This document shows positions 1 to 7,562 of a DNA stretch of 17,953 nt, in pieces. Within the stretch, counting starts at the first letter, position 1; every line of letters starts with the position of its first letter. Source of the stretch: Bacteroides sp. 43_108 (GTDB lineage Bacteria > Bacteroidota > Bacteroidia > Bacteroidales > Bacteroidaceae); the NCBI GenBank assembly GCA_001915545.1, contig MNQS01000196.1, forward strand, positions 1 through 17,953, written 5' to 3'. Made by a program: the position numbers and the translations under genes. The notes beneath the pieces were generated by a model. That model saw only the letters and a program-made list of their open reading frames with translations. It was not told where the DNA came from and did not search any database.

Positions 1-96
1 GCTGAAAAGCAGGAATAGCAGACCGCAAAGAAAGGTCTCGGTGACAATCACAAAGGTCTCGATCAAGTGGTTGTAGGATGCTAATTTGTCTTTCAT
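1..96 (-). CDS. Priming sugar-phosphate transferase, N-terminus only (runs off left edge)
   Basis: An ATG at 96-94 opens a frame of 32 codons that is still open at coordinate 1. It reads MKDKLASYNHLIETF, then a hydrophobic stretch, VIVTETFLCGLLFLLFS, that looks like a first membrane helix. I infer the start of the undecaprenyl-phosphate sugar-phosphotransferase (WcaJ/WbaP-like) that begins repeat-unit synthesis. The basis is the N-terminal membrane helix, its place at the end of a capsule operon after rmlB, and a second copy of the same 5' end next to wzc (17546-17623). No catalytic domain is visible here, so the function rests on context. The copy differs from the wzc-proximal one by an 18-bp in-frame insertion (57-74). 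A run of six G (105-110 on the plus strand) lies just upstream of the ATG. Another polytopic membrane protein is possible. Confidence 0.6.
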   Translation of the reverse strand, partial: MKDKLASYNHLIETFVIVTETFLCGLLFLLFS

Positions 97-155
97 AGTG
101 GTATGGGGGGTAAGTTTAAAGATGTATGCCGTATTATCCCCAACTGGGATTCTCA

Positions 156-1232
156 TTATCTGTTCTTATACATCGACTCATAATATTTTTCATATTCGCC
201 ACTGGTAATATGATCCATCCATTCCTGATTGTCCAAATACCAACGGACCGTTCTCTCTATACCTTCTTCAAATTGCAAACTAGGCTCCCATCCTAATTCG
301 TGCTTCAGTTTATTGCTGTCAATCGCATAGCGGAGATCATGACCTTTGCGGTCGGTCACATAAGTTATCAGACACTCTGAAGTGCCTTCCGGATTTCCCA
401 ACAAACGATCCACGGTTTTGATTATTACTTTTATCAAATCTATATTCTTCCATTCATTGAAACCACCGATATTATATGTATCCGCTGTTCTGCCCTGATG
501 AAAAATAAGATCAATAGCACGGGCATGATCCACAACATACAACCAGTCGCGTACGTTCTCTCCCCTACCATATACCGGCAATGGTTTTCCATGACGTATA
601 TTGTTGATAAAAAGCGGAATCAATTTTTCCGGAAACTGATAAGGACCATAATTGTTAGAACAGTTTGTTACAACGGTAGGCATACCATATGTGTCATGAA
701 AAGCACGAACAAAGTGATCACTACTTGCCTTACTTGCAGAATACGGACTATGAGGCTGATATTTGGTTTCCTCCGTGAAGAAAGTCCCGTCAAATTCCAA
801 TGCCCCATATACTTCATCGGTGGAAATATGATAGAAGCGTTTCCCCTCATACTTTTCCGGCAGGGATTCCCAATACAACTTGGCTGCCTGAAGCAAAGCC
901 AATGTACCCATCACATTGGTTTGTGCAAAAGTAAACGGATCTTTGATACTTCTGTCCACATGACTCTCGGCGGCAAGATGGATAATACCATCCACTTGAT
1001 ATCGCACCAATAATTCCTGAATGGTTCCAAAATCACAAATATCCGCCTTTACAAAAATATAGTTCGGTTTGTCCTCTATATCCTTCAAATTGGCCAGATT
1101 ACCGGCATAAGTCAGTTTATCCAAGTTTATAATGCGGTATTCCGGATACTTGTTTACAAAAAGACGTACCACATGGCTGCCGATAAAACCGGCACCACCG
1201 GTAATGATTATATTGCGTTTGAATGAATCCAT
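156..1232 (-). CDS. rmlB: dTDP-glucose 4,6-dehydratase RmlB
   Basis: This cytoplasmic enzyme converts dTDP-D-glucose to dTDP-4-keto-6-deoxy-D-glucose, the second step of dTDP-L-rhamnose synthesis. It is an extended short-chain dehydrogenase. The NAD-binding glycine motif TGGAGFIG is at residues 11-18, the catalytic STDEVYG (Thr-Asp-Glu) at 137-143 and the YSASK motif with Tyr164 and Lys168 at 164-168. The later RDWLYVVDHARA and YNIGG motifs are also typical of RmlB. At 358 aa the length is normal and the gene looks intact. It is the last of four rml genes in transcription order, 24 bp after rmlD. The next gene downstream is the priming-transferase start at 96. The symbol rfbB is a synonym. 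Confidence 0.96.
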   Translation of the reverse strand: MDSFKRNIIITGGAGFIGSHVVRLFVNKYPEYRIINLDKLTYAGNLANLKDIEDKPNYIFVKADICDFGTIQELLVRYQVDGIIHLAAESHVDRSIKDPFTFAQTNVMGTLALLQAAKLYWESLPEKYEGKRFYHISTDEVYGALEFDGTFFTEETKYQPHSPYSASKASSDHFVRAFHDTYGMPTVVTNCSNNYGPYQFPEKLIPLFINNIRHGKPLPVYGRGENVRDWLYVVDHARAIDLIFHQGRTADTYNIGGFNEWKNIDLIKVIIKTVDRLLGNPEGTSECLITYVTDRKGHDLRYAIDSNKLKHELGWEPSLQFEEGIERTVRWYLDNQEWMDHITSGEYEKYYESMYKNR

Positions 1233-1256
1233 AATTTAAAATATTGTTTTAATTAG

Positions 1257-2120
1257 TTATTGTTGAGTTTCCAATTCTAGCATACATTTCTTTAGAGAAT
1301 CTTTCCAATAAGGGATAGTGATACCAAAAGTTTCCTTCACTTTTGTTTTATCCAGCACCGAAAAATGAGGACGTTCCACCTTACTGGGGAACTCATCGCT
1401 GTGACAAGGCTGTATGTCACAATTATTTCCGCTCAATTCACAAATTTCCTTCGCAAAATCATACCAAGAACATACCCCTTCATTGCTGAAATGATAGACA
1501 CCTTGACGATCCAGCAAGTTCTCTTCGATTATGTTATAGATCAAAGCAGCCAAATCTCCGGCATAAGTAGGAGTGCCTACTTGATCAAAAACCACTTTCA
1601 GTGAATCTTTTGTTGAAGTCAATTGCCGCATGGTTTTCACGAAGTTCTTACCGAAAGGCGAGTAAAGCCAAGCTGTGCGGAAAATAAGATATTTACATCC
1701 TGCTTTTACCAAAGACTGTTCGCCCGCCAGTTTGGTTTTTCCATAGACACCCAACGGATCAGTTTCCCAAGACTCACGGCAAGGAATGTTTTTATCCCCT
1801 CGGAACACATAGTCTGTAGATACATGAATAAGCGTGGCACCTGTTTCTGCGGCAGCAACAGCCAAATTCTCCACAGCTTTGTTATTCAGCAAATCAGCCA
1901 TAGCAAAATCATCTTCCGCCCTGTCTACATTCGTATAAGCAGCACAATTTACAATCACATCTATCTGCTCTTTTTTCAACATATTACGGACAGCTGTCGC
2001 ATCTGTGATATCCAGTTCATTTACATCTGTAAAGAGATAACGATTCCGGCTGTCTAACGACACCCTGCGCATCTCATTGCCAAGTTGACCATTGGCACCT
2101 GTAACAAGTATATTCATCAT
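1257..2120 (-). CDS. rmlD: dTDP-4-dehydrorhamnose reductase RmlD
   Basis: RmlD performs the last step to dTDP-L-rhamnose, the NAD(P)H-dependent reduction of dTDP-4-dehydrorhamnose. Visible motifs are the nucleotide-binding TGANGQLG at residues 7-14, STDYVF at 101-106 and the catalytic YGKTK at 126-130. The C-terminal half has the usual RmlD substrate-binding sequence (VERPHFSVLDKTK). The length of 287 aa is normal. Two ATG codons stand in tandem (2120 and 2117). The first overlaps the rmlC stop as ATGA, which implies translational coupling, so I use it. Presence of this gene, rather than an alternative 4-keto reductase or aminotransferase, makes L-rhamnose the pathway product. The symbol rfbD is a synonym. 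Confidence 0.95.
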   Translation of the reverse strand: MMNILVTGANGQLGNEMRRVSLDSRNRYLFTDVNELDITDATAVRNMLKKEQIDVIVNCAAYTNVDRAEDDFAMADLLNNKAVENLAVAAAETGATLIHVSTDYVFRGDKNIPCRESWETDPLGVYGKTKLAGEQSLVKAGCKYLIFRTAWLYSPFGKNFVKTMRQLTSTKDSLKVVFDQVGTPTYAGDLAALIYNIIEENLLDRQGVYHFSNEGVCSWYDFAKEICELSGNNCDIQPCHSDEFPSKVERPHFSVLDKTKVKETFGITIPYWKDSLKKCMLELETQQ

Positions 2121-2689
2121 TCGTATAGATTAATAGTGTAGTCAAACGGAGAGTCATAGTCTTTCAACAAAGGATGTTTCAAATCCTTCTCACTTAAAAT
2201 GGCCTCGGCAACGGGTATTTTCCAATCAATACCCAGACTTTCATCGCGCAGCTGAATGCCACCATCAGCTTGCGGTGCATAGAAGTTATCGCACTTATAT
2301 TGAAAAACCGCTGTTTCACTCAATACGGCAAAACCATGGGCAAATCCACGGGGGATAAAGAATTGGAGATGGTTTTCCTCCGTCAATTCCACCGCAACAT
2401 GCTGCCCGTATGTAGGACTTCCCTTGCGGATGTCTACCGCCACATCAAGTACGGCACCTTTTACACAACGCACCAGCTTGCTCTGAGTATAAGGCATTTG
2501 CTGAAAATGTAACCCACGCATCACGCCATACGATGACATACTCTCATTATCCTGTACAAAATTGACAGGCATCACCTTTTCATTAAACTCCCGTTGAGAA
2601 AAAGATTCAAAGAAATAGCCTCTTTCATCTTTAAAGATGCGCGGTTCAATGACCACCACACCTTCTATTCCTGTTTTTATAACCTCCAT
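2117..2689 (-). CDS. rmlC: dTDP-4-dehydrorhamnose 3,5-epimerase RmlC
   Basis: This cupin-fold enzyme epimerises C3 and C5 of dTDP-4-keto-6-deoxyglucose. The signature RGLHFQ (residues 58-63) carries the catalytic-base histidine His61. Other family hallmarks are KLVRCVKG near 71-78, DVAVDIRKGSPTYG at 82-95, IPRGFAHGF at 112-120, YKCDNFYAP at 131-139 and DESLGIDW at 149-156. At 190 aa the length is normal. It starts 3 bp after the rmlA stop and overlaps rmlD by 4 bp, so the rml genes form a tight translational unit. The symbol rfbC is a synonym. Confidence 0.95.
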   Translation of the reverse strand: MEVIKTGIEGVVVIEPRIFKDERGYFFESFSQREFNEKVMPVNFVQDNESMSSYGVMRGLHFQQMPYTQSKLVRCVKGAVLDVAVDIRKGSPTYGQHVAVELTEENHLQFFIPRGFAHGFAVLSETAVFQYKCDNFYAPQADGGIQLRDESLGIDWKIPVAEAILSEKDLKHPLLKDYDSPFDYTINLYE

Positions 2690-2692
2690 ATC

Positions 2693-3598
2693 TTAATCTA
2701 GATTTTCTTTGCCTGTACGTTCCACTTCATCAATCACTTTGAGCAGATACTGACCGTATTGGTTTTTCAGCATCGGTTTGGCAAGGTCACGCATCTTATC
2801 TGCCGTTATCCAGCCTTTGCGATAAGCAATTCCTTCCAGACAAGCCACTTTCAAACCCTGACGTTTTTCAATGACTTCTATATAAGTCGAAGCTTCTGCC
2901 AATGAATCATGCGTTCCCGTATCCAGCCAGGCAAAACCGCGTCCCAACGTCTGTACTTTCAGTTCACGATCTTCCAGAAAACGCTGGTTCACTGTCGTTA
3001 TTTCCAGTTCGCCACGTGCGGAAGGTTTGATGTTCTTGGCCACTTCCACTACTTTGTTGGGATAAAAATAGAGGCCCACCACTGCATAATTTGATTTGGG
3101 CTGTTCCGGTTTTTCTTCGATGCTCAGGCAGTTACCTTCCACATCAAATTCTGCCACACCATAACGTTCCGGATCGTTCACCCAGTAACCGAATACAGTA
3201 GCTTTTTGTTCTTCTTCCGCCATACGCACGGCTTCACGAAGAAGAGAACTGAAACCGTTACCATGGAAGATATTGTCGCCTAATACCAAACATGCAGAAT
3301 CATTACCAATGAATTTCTCTCCGATAATAAAGGCTTGTGCAAGACCATCGGGAGAAGGTTGTTCGGCATACTCGAACTTCACACCATAGTCTGATCCATC
3401 GCCCAAAAGACGCTTAAAGCCGGGCAGATCATAGGGAGTGGATATAATCAGAATCTCACGGATGCCTGCCAGCATCAAGACTGAAATAGGGTAGTAAATC
3501 ATCGGTTTGTCAAAGATGGGGAGAAGCTGCTTGCTTACTCCCTTGGTGATGGGGTACAGACGGGTACCGCTACCACCGGCGAGAACAATTCCTTTCAT
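2693..3598 (-). CDS. rmlA: Glucose-1-phosphate thymidylyltransferase RmlA
   Basis: RmlA makes dTDP-glucose from glucose-1-phosphate and dTTP, the committed step of dTDP-rhamnose synthesis, and in characterised members is feedback-inhibited by dTDP-rhamnose. The nucleotidyltransferase signature GGSGTRLYP is at residues 8-16, followed by [15 protein letters not shown] at 23-37, [12 protein letters not shown] near 79-90, the metal-binding LGDNIFHG at 106-113 and [10 protein letters not shown] further on. The length of 301 aa is normal. It is the first of the four rml genes, 21 bp after the YjbH-like gene. The order rmlA-C-D-B is compact and GC-richer than the middle of the locus. The symbol rfbA is a synonym. 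Confidence 0.96.
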   Translation of the reverse strand: MKGIVLAGGSGTRLYPITKGVSKQLLPIFDKPMIYYPISVLMLAGIREILIISTPYDLPGFKRLLGDGSDYGVKFEYAEQPSPDGLAQAFIIGEKFIGNDSACLVLGDNIFHGNGFSSLLREAVRMAEEEQKATVFGYWVNDPERYGVAEFDVEGNCLSIEEKPEQPKSNYAVVGLYFYPNKVVEVAKNIKPSARGELEITTVNQRFLEDRELKVQTLGRGFAWLDTGTHDSLAEASTYIEVIEKRQGLKVACLEGIAYRKGWITADKMRDLAKPMLKNQYGQYLLKVIDEVERTGKENLD

Positions 3599-3619
3599 AC
3601 GAATAAGTTATAGTGTTTG

Positions 3620-4429
3620 TTATTTTAAATGTACTTTAAATATCACTCCGCCTGACAAATGCTTACATTCTGTCATTTCTACCACAGCATTAATATAATC
3701 TTTCCAAAAACTATATTTTAACCCACAGTTTATGGTACGACTGTCGTATTCAGCCATTACATTAAGATTGTTTAATGCCTTCACAAAGAAATTTGTACCC
3801 GATAGATAAAAATGAAAATTTACTCCAACAGCCGGACCGTTTAAATGATAGTCTTTCCGTTTATTGTATAAATAAGCAACATGAATGCCTAGCTCTCCCC
3901 TATTTTTGAAATAAAAATGCTTAGTACCAGCTATATAATATCGGTTCCAATGTCCATTACCCATCTCTCCTACTCCACCAATGCCATAATCATCTTTATC
4001 AGAATTTCCTAATATATCATTGGTACTTGGATCATTCGCGCCCAATACAATCTGAGGAGTCCATTCTTTCCACCACCCTTCTTTCCATATACGCAACCGC
4101 CCTGAAAACTGTCGGTCCTGGTTACAATATTTCCCCCAAACGGAAGGTGGGAAATAAGTACTACCGTGTTCTGCCTTATGCAAGGTACAAGTATATCCGA
4201 TTTCGAGCCAAGGAAAAATGGTGATATTAATGTAGTAATTAAACGTATGATAATTCCAATGGGCAGGAGTAGCAGCCACATCCAAATAAGAAGCTCCGAA
4301 CAGGAATGTCTTATCCCGTTGCATATCGGCAGTAGGCATGTGCAGAAGTCCGGTGGTTCCATACACATACTGAGAAAAACCTTCCTGCCATATCATACAC
4401 AGCAGAAAAACAAATAAAATTTTCTTCAT
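3620..4429 (-). CDS. YjbH-like outer-membrane beta-barrel protein
   Basis: A 269-aa exported protein. The ATG at 4429 gives a clean signal peptide (MKKILFVFLLCMIWQEGFSQ, cleavage probably after FSQ). A TTG in the same frame at 4456 would add nine residues but displaces the signal peptide, so I reject it. The mature N-terminus, VYGTTGLLHMPTADM, matches the G-T-G-L-L-x-x-P-T-A opening of the YjbH/GfcD family (DUF940). The rest alternates aromatic and polar residues like beta strands, with many Tyr, Trp and Gly. In E. coli, YjbH and GfcD belong to exopolysaccharide and group 4 capsule systems and act at the outer membrane. Here it presumably assists export or surface attachment of the polymer. 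It is much shorter than YjbH (about 700 aa) and no other yjb/gfc partner is visible in the window. Confidence 0.72.
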   Translation of the reverse strand: MKKILFVFLLCMIWQEGFSQYVYGTTGLLHMPTADMQRDKTFLFGASYLDVAATPAHWNYHTFNYYINITIFPWLEIGYTCTLHKAEHGSTYFPPSVWGKYCNQDRQFSGRLRIWKEGWWKEWTPQIVLGANDPSTNDILGNSDKDDYGIGGVGEMGNGHWNRYYIAGTKHFYFKNRGELGIHVAYLYNKRKDYHLNGPAVGVNFHFYLSGTNFFVKALNNLNVMAEYDSRTINCGLKYSFWKDYINAVVEMTECKHLSGGVIFKVHLK

Positions 4430-4456
4430 TAAAACAAAAGGCAGGAAAAACAACAA

Positions 4457-4678
4457 TCAACCTTGTTCCTTTTCAAATTTATCACGATAAAAATTATAGT
4501 TTAAAGAACGGTATCCGGAGAACAGTCTTTTTAAATAATATTGATTGGCAAAATGTACACTTGTCAAACAACGCAACAATCTATAAGGCAAATTGCTTTT
4601 GCCTTCATCCAACAACACCATTAGGATGAATGCCGTTTCCTCTTGTGCGGAAAGTTGTCTATACTCTTTTTTTGCCAA
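4457..4678 (-). CDS. Small protein of unknown function
   Basis: I do not recognise this 73-aa protein. It is basic, without a signal peptide or membrane segment, and looks helical, with Leu-rich stretches (AFILMVLLDEGKSNLPYRLLRCL) and an aromatic, charged C-terminus (YNFYRDKFEKEQG). The frame opens with TTG at 4678, a rare start. Upstream in the same frame is ATG AAT AAT TAG (4693-4682), so the natural ATG start may be followed by a nonsense codon at position 4. The gene may thus be inactivated, or it may really use TTG. It sits 42 bp after a glycosyltransferase, and its stop lies 27 bp before the YjbH-like start, in the same orientation, which suggests it belongs to the operon. An 8-bp inverted repeat (4689-4707) overlaps the upstream ATG. 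Confidence 0.45.
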   Translation of the reverse strand: MAKKEYRQLSAQEETAFILMVLLDEGKSNLPYRLLRCLTSVHFANQYYLKRLFSGYRSLNYNFYRDKFEKEQG

Positions 4679-4688
4679 AACCTAATTA

Positions 4689-4707
4689 TTCATGATGATA
4701 TCATGAA
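4689..4707. repeat. Perfect inverted repeat, 8-bp arms with 3-nt loop
   Basis: TTCATGAT (4689-4696) and ATCATGAA (4700-4707) are exact reverse complements around GAT. The element lies in the 42-bp gap between the DUF1972 glycosyltransferase stop and the small gene, and it contains the ATG at 4693-4691. There is no U-tract on the minus-strand side, so it does not look like an intrinsic terminator. It could occlude translation of the small gene or bind a protein; neither is shown. Confidence 0.5.
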
Positions 4708-4720
4708 CAAAGGTAGCAAT

Positions 4721-5851
4721 TTATTGTTTCTGAGAAAGTAACCAATAAAAATATTTTTCGTGTTTATCTATCAAACTTTCCCATGAGTATTCGTTCCTGA
4801 TTACTTCAATATTACGGGCTGTATATTGAATCTTGCTTCCCTCCGCAATCGTGTCAATACGGTTAAGATATTCAGTGACTTTGTCTGCCGAAGGATAATA
4901 GAAAGCATTCTCCTTCAGTACGGCACGGTTGAAAATATTGTCATGAGCAAAGATGAAACAGCCTGCCGCCATCGCCTCAAGCAGGGAAGGATTTGTTCCT
5001 CCCACACTGTGACCGTGGAAATAGGCCTTTGAGAAATGACGGACTGAATCCAGCTTTTTGAAATCATAGATGCCGCCGACAAATTCCACGTTTCTCTCGT
5101 TCCCGTATTTCTCTACAAGTTCTTTACCATGAGGCGTGTTTGTCTTGCCGACCACAATCAGCGGTCTGCGTCCGTTCTCTTTGGAGTGCAGATAACCTTC
5201 TATCGCCATCACGATGTTGTTTTCCGGTTCAAGGCGTGCTATCAGGATGTAATATTCTTCCGATTTCAATCCGAACTCCTCCAAGTATTCCGCCTTAAAA
5301 TCATCGTGTATGTCTGCGCCATAAGCTAGGAACTTGCTTTCCTTGCCATATTTTTCTTTATAGTAATCATGGATACCCATGTTGTCGGCTATCAGGTAAT
5401 GACTGTATTTCACCGCCATCTTCTCTTCCCAGTCTAGAAAGCGTCTCACCATCGGGCTGAACTTCGACCGCTTGTTCTCCAATCCGTCCATGTTCGTGGT
5501 GAATATTGGACGTTTCCGTTTTTTCACGTTGAACCAAATGTAAGCAGGAATGATGCTCGTATATCCTGCCTCATAGATGATGTCGAAATCTTCTTTCTTC
5601 AAAGCATCACGTAACGATGCAAAGTCATAGAAGAAACTGCCGACTGAACTGCCCATCCATGTTTCCGGACTGTAGATATGCTTAATCCGCACACCTTTGT
5701 ACGTGCTTTCCTGATATGGATGAAACTTGGGTGAATAGACTACCACTTCATGACCTCTTTGTGCCATCCCTACGGAAATGTATTCAGCAAACTGTTCGAA
5801 TCCCCCGTAGTTATTAGGTATACCACGGGTGCTGACAAATGCTATCTTCAT
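4721..5851 (-). CDS. DUF1972-type GT4 glycosyltransferase, probable rhamnosyltransferase
   Basis: A 376-aa cytoplasmic GT-B glycosyltransferase. The N-terminal half begins KIAFVSTRGIPNNYGGFEQF, the signature of the DUF1972 domain found in capsule rhamnosyltransferases such as pneumococcal WchF/Cps2T. The C-terminal half is a GT4 domain with ARLEPENN (205-212) and the donor-binding region HSVGGTNPSLLEAMAAG (281-297). Family members commonly transfer L-rhamnose from dTDP-L-rhamnose, and the rml genes lie just downstream, so rhamnosyl transfer is a reasonable inference; the acceptor and linkage cannot be read. The start at 5851 is the ATG immediately before the conserved beta strand. About 104 bp separate it from the preceding GT4 gene, enough for a regulatory element. 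Confidence 0.85.
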   Translation of the reverse strand: MKIAFVSTRGIPNNYGGFEQFAEYISVGMAQRGHEVVVYSPKFHPYQESTYKGVRIKHIYSPETWMGSSVGSFFYDFASLRDALKKEDFDIIYEAGYTSIIPAYIWFNVKKRKRPIFTTNMDGLENKRSKFSPMVRRFLDWEEKMAVKYSHYLIADNMGIHDYYKEKYGKESKFLAYGADIHDDFKAEYLEEFGLKSEEYYILIARLEPENNIVMAIEGYLHSKENGRRPLIVVGKTNTPHGKELVEKYGNERNVEFVGGIYDFKKLDSVRHFSKAYFHGHSVGGTNPSLLEAMAAGCFIFAHDNIFNRAVLKENAFYYPSADKVTEYLNRIDTIAEGSKIQYTARNIEVIRNEYSWESLIDKHEKYFYWLLSQKQ

Positions 5852-5853
5852 AA

Positions 5854-5905
5854 ATATTGGAATATAATTTTAGAGAGTATTCCCAAATGGTTATATTGGA
5901 ATACT
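5854..5905. repeat. Small direct and inverted repeats between two GT genes
   Basis: In the 104-bp gap before the DUF1972 gene, ATATTGGAATA occurs twice (5854-5864 and 5893-5903). AGTATTCC (5876-5883) pairs with GGAATACT (5898-5905) around a 14-nt loop. The DNA is very AT-rich, so chance is a real alternative. No U-run follows on the transcribed strand, so I do not call a terminator. Confidence 0.3.
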
Positions 5906-5955
5906 TGTTGAACTATAATATATTATTGGAGCAATATCGGATTGAAAAAAATGTA

Positions 5956-7182
5956 TTACTTAACAAGCTGATTATAGAAGCCTATCAGTTGCGGATAGTA
6001 TTTTTCCCTGTCAAAATGCTTTCTGGCAAAACTCAGTGCATTCTGTTGATAGTTTGAATATTGTTCTACTGGTAATGAATCAGCCGCTTTCACAACTCTT
6101 GTCAAATCAACGGAATTGGCCGGAGTGAACAAGTATCCGGTTACTCCTTCTTCTATAATCTCAGGTATGCCGCCGATGTTTGTGCCGATAACAGGCACGC
6201 CTGCCGCGTATCCTTCTATGATAGTCATCGGGTTATTCTCATACCACTCAGACGGGACTATGATGAAATAAGCGTTCTCAACCAAATCTGTCAGTTCTTT
6301 ACCTGACTTATATCCTAAAAATTCCACATTGGTAACGTTGTTGGATTTGGTGTAATCTTTCAATTCATCTTCCAGCGGACCGGTACCTGCTATTTTCAGA
6401 TTGCAATTTGGCATATCCTTAAAAGCTGAAATCAATGTTTTTACGCCTTTTTCGTAGGACAATCTTCCGAAAAATAGGAAATATCTATCTGTCTTTTGGG
6501 CAGGTGCATCCAGTATTTTATCAGCCAGATTATACAGGACAATGTTCCTTTTCTCCTTCAATTCAGGCATGTATTTTTCATGCATCTGTTTGGCAAACTG
6601 ACTTACATAGATAAGACCGTCAATGTATTCGGCGGGATTGAAGAAGCGATTCCTGTAACATTGTTCTATCGCCATCATCACGCTTAGTAGATAACTGTCT
6701 TTCGTGCATTTGTTGATCACACAATGATAAAAGTTTCTTCCCCTGCACTGCTCGCATATCTCACCTTTCCCGTTCCTGAACGTATAGGCGGGACATACGA
6801 TGCGATAATCGTGAATGGAAAATATGATTGGTACATTATGCCGCTTCAAGACAGGCAAAATGGAACCGGTAATCTGTCCCCAGATCAAATGCATATGTGC
6901 CAGGTCAGGACGTTCCTTCTCTATCAGCTGTTCCAACTTCCGGGCTGCTTCCCTGTTATTGAAATAATTGATGATGTTTTTTACAGGCTTCAACAGTTCA
7001 CTTCGGGTTTCCTTTGATTCAGGAAAATACGATTCATATTCAGAAGGATAATTCTCAGGCCATCTCAATGCAAAATTGACAACCTCTTCGCCATGCATCC
7101 TCAGCAACTCCATCGTACTGAAATACACGACCTCAGAACCACCCTTACGATAGTTAAAAACGTTAATTTGCAGAATTTTCAT
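5956..7182 (-). CDS. GT4 family glycosyltransferase with a cysteine cluster
   Basis: A 408-aa GT-B retaining glycosyltransferase. I choose the ATG at 7182, which puts MKILQINVFNYRKGGSEVVY at the N-terminus. A TTG at 7218 would add 12 residues ahead of this conserved beginning. The GT4 domain shows GRLSYEKGV (239-247), AGTGP near 265-269 and the donor-site region PSEWYENNPMTIIEGYAAG (310-328). An insertion in the N-terminal domain carries Cys143, Cys146, Cys154 and Cys159 (C-x2-C-x7-C-x4-C), a pattern seen in a subset of GT4 enzymes that may bind zinc. Donor and acceptor are unknown. It follows a 380-bp gap with a decayed gene, so it may have its own promoter, though I found no convincing one. 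Confidence 0.85.
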   Translation of the reverse strand: MKILQINVFNYRKGGSEVVYFSTMELLRMHGEEVVNFALRWPENYPSEYESYFPESKETRSELLKPVKNIINYFNNREAARKLEQLIEKERPDLAHMHLIWGQITGSILPVLKRHNVPIIFSIHDYRIVCPAYTFRNGKGEICEQCRGRNFYHCVINKCTKDSYLLSVMMAIEQCYRNRFFNPAEYIDGLIYVSQFAKQMHEKYMPELKEKRNIVLYNLADKILDAPAQKTDRYFLFFGRLSYEKGVKTLISAFKDMPNCNLKIAGTGPLEDELKDYTKSNNVTNVEFLGYKSGKELTDLVENAYFIIVPSEWYENNPMTIIEGYAAGVPVIGTNIGGIPEIIEEGVTGYLFTPANSVDLTRVVKAADSLPVEQYSNYQQNALSFARKHFDREKYYPQLIGFYNQLVK

Positions 7183-7562
7183 TAAATAAAAAGATATTAG
7201 ACGGTTATTGTCACTCAACCTTTTCGGTTTGAGTCTGTAAAATTCTAATGTATATGCCTGTCAAGAACCAACCAGACAGGTTTATAATCTATCTGTTTTA
7301 ACAATTCCTGTTTCATCTTCCTGTCCTTTTTCGAATCTCGGTCCAACAGATAGATTTCACTTTTATCTTTACTTCCTTGTGAGGATGAAACATAGAGACA
7401 TAGAACATCAGATAGGTTGAATCTTGAGAAACATTTCCCTTTGCAAACTGCAACAGGCTCACTAAAACCAGCAAAAGTCGAAAGATTCTTTTATTCTAGT
7501 CAAAGCTCATAAAGTGTGTATATAAAAAGATGCTATTGACGTAACTACTCAGGTGAGGTAAC
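7183..7562 (-). other. 380-bp gap with no intact gene
   Basis: No complete gene fits here. On the minus strand the central and left part holds a decayed small secreted-protein gene (7245-7495). The rest (7183-7244 and 7496-7562) shows nothing I can assign. A near-consensus Bacteroides -7 box (TATCTTTT) lies only a few bases before the ATG at 7182, which is too close for a normal leader. Confidence 0.6.
7245..7495 (-). pseudogene. Decayed small secreted protein gene (lost start, frameshift)
   Basis: Read from 7495 downwards, the frame begins AAT AAA AGA ATC (N-K-R-I) right after a TAG. It continues as FRLLLVLVSLLQFAKG, a classic signal-peptide core, then NVSQDSTYLMFYVS. This frame then drifts and stops at 7313. 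The neighbouring frame picks up as YVSSSQGSKDKSEIYLLDRD, then charged residues, and ends KPVWLVLDRHIH at a TAG (7245-7247). The switch coincides with a near-tandem 8-bp duplication: ACATAGA at 7390-7396 and again at 7398-7404 on the plus strand. Removing 8 bp rejoins the frames into about 80 codons. The first codon being AAT rather than ATG suggests a lost start. Product unknown; I recognise no family. Confidence 0.5.

Noticed and set aside
136..150. ATCCC/GGGAT inverted repeat between rmlB and the left transferase copy
   Set aside because: Only 5 bp of stem and no U-run; not distinguishable from chance.
498..1013. Plus-strand frame of 171 codons
   Set aside because: It lies antisense inside rmlB, whose motifs and length are perfect; the translation has no domain-like features. 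The other plus-strand frames over genes were rejected for the same reason.
7180..7220. Possible Bacteroides promoter (GTTG, 19 bp, TATCTTTT on the minus strand)
   Set aside because: The -7 box would sit only about 5 bp before the ATG at 7182, leaving no room for a normal leader.
7257..7280. Hairpin CCTGTC/GACAGG with 12-nt loop
   Set aside because: The stem is short, no U-tract follows on the transcribed strand, and it lies in the decayed gene; no basis for a terminator call.
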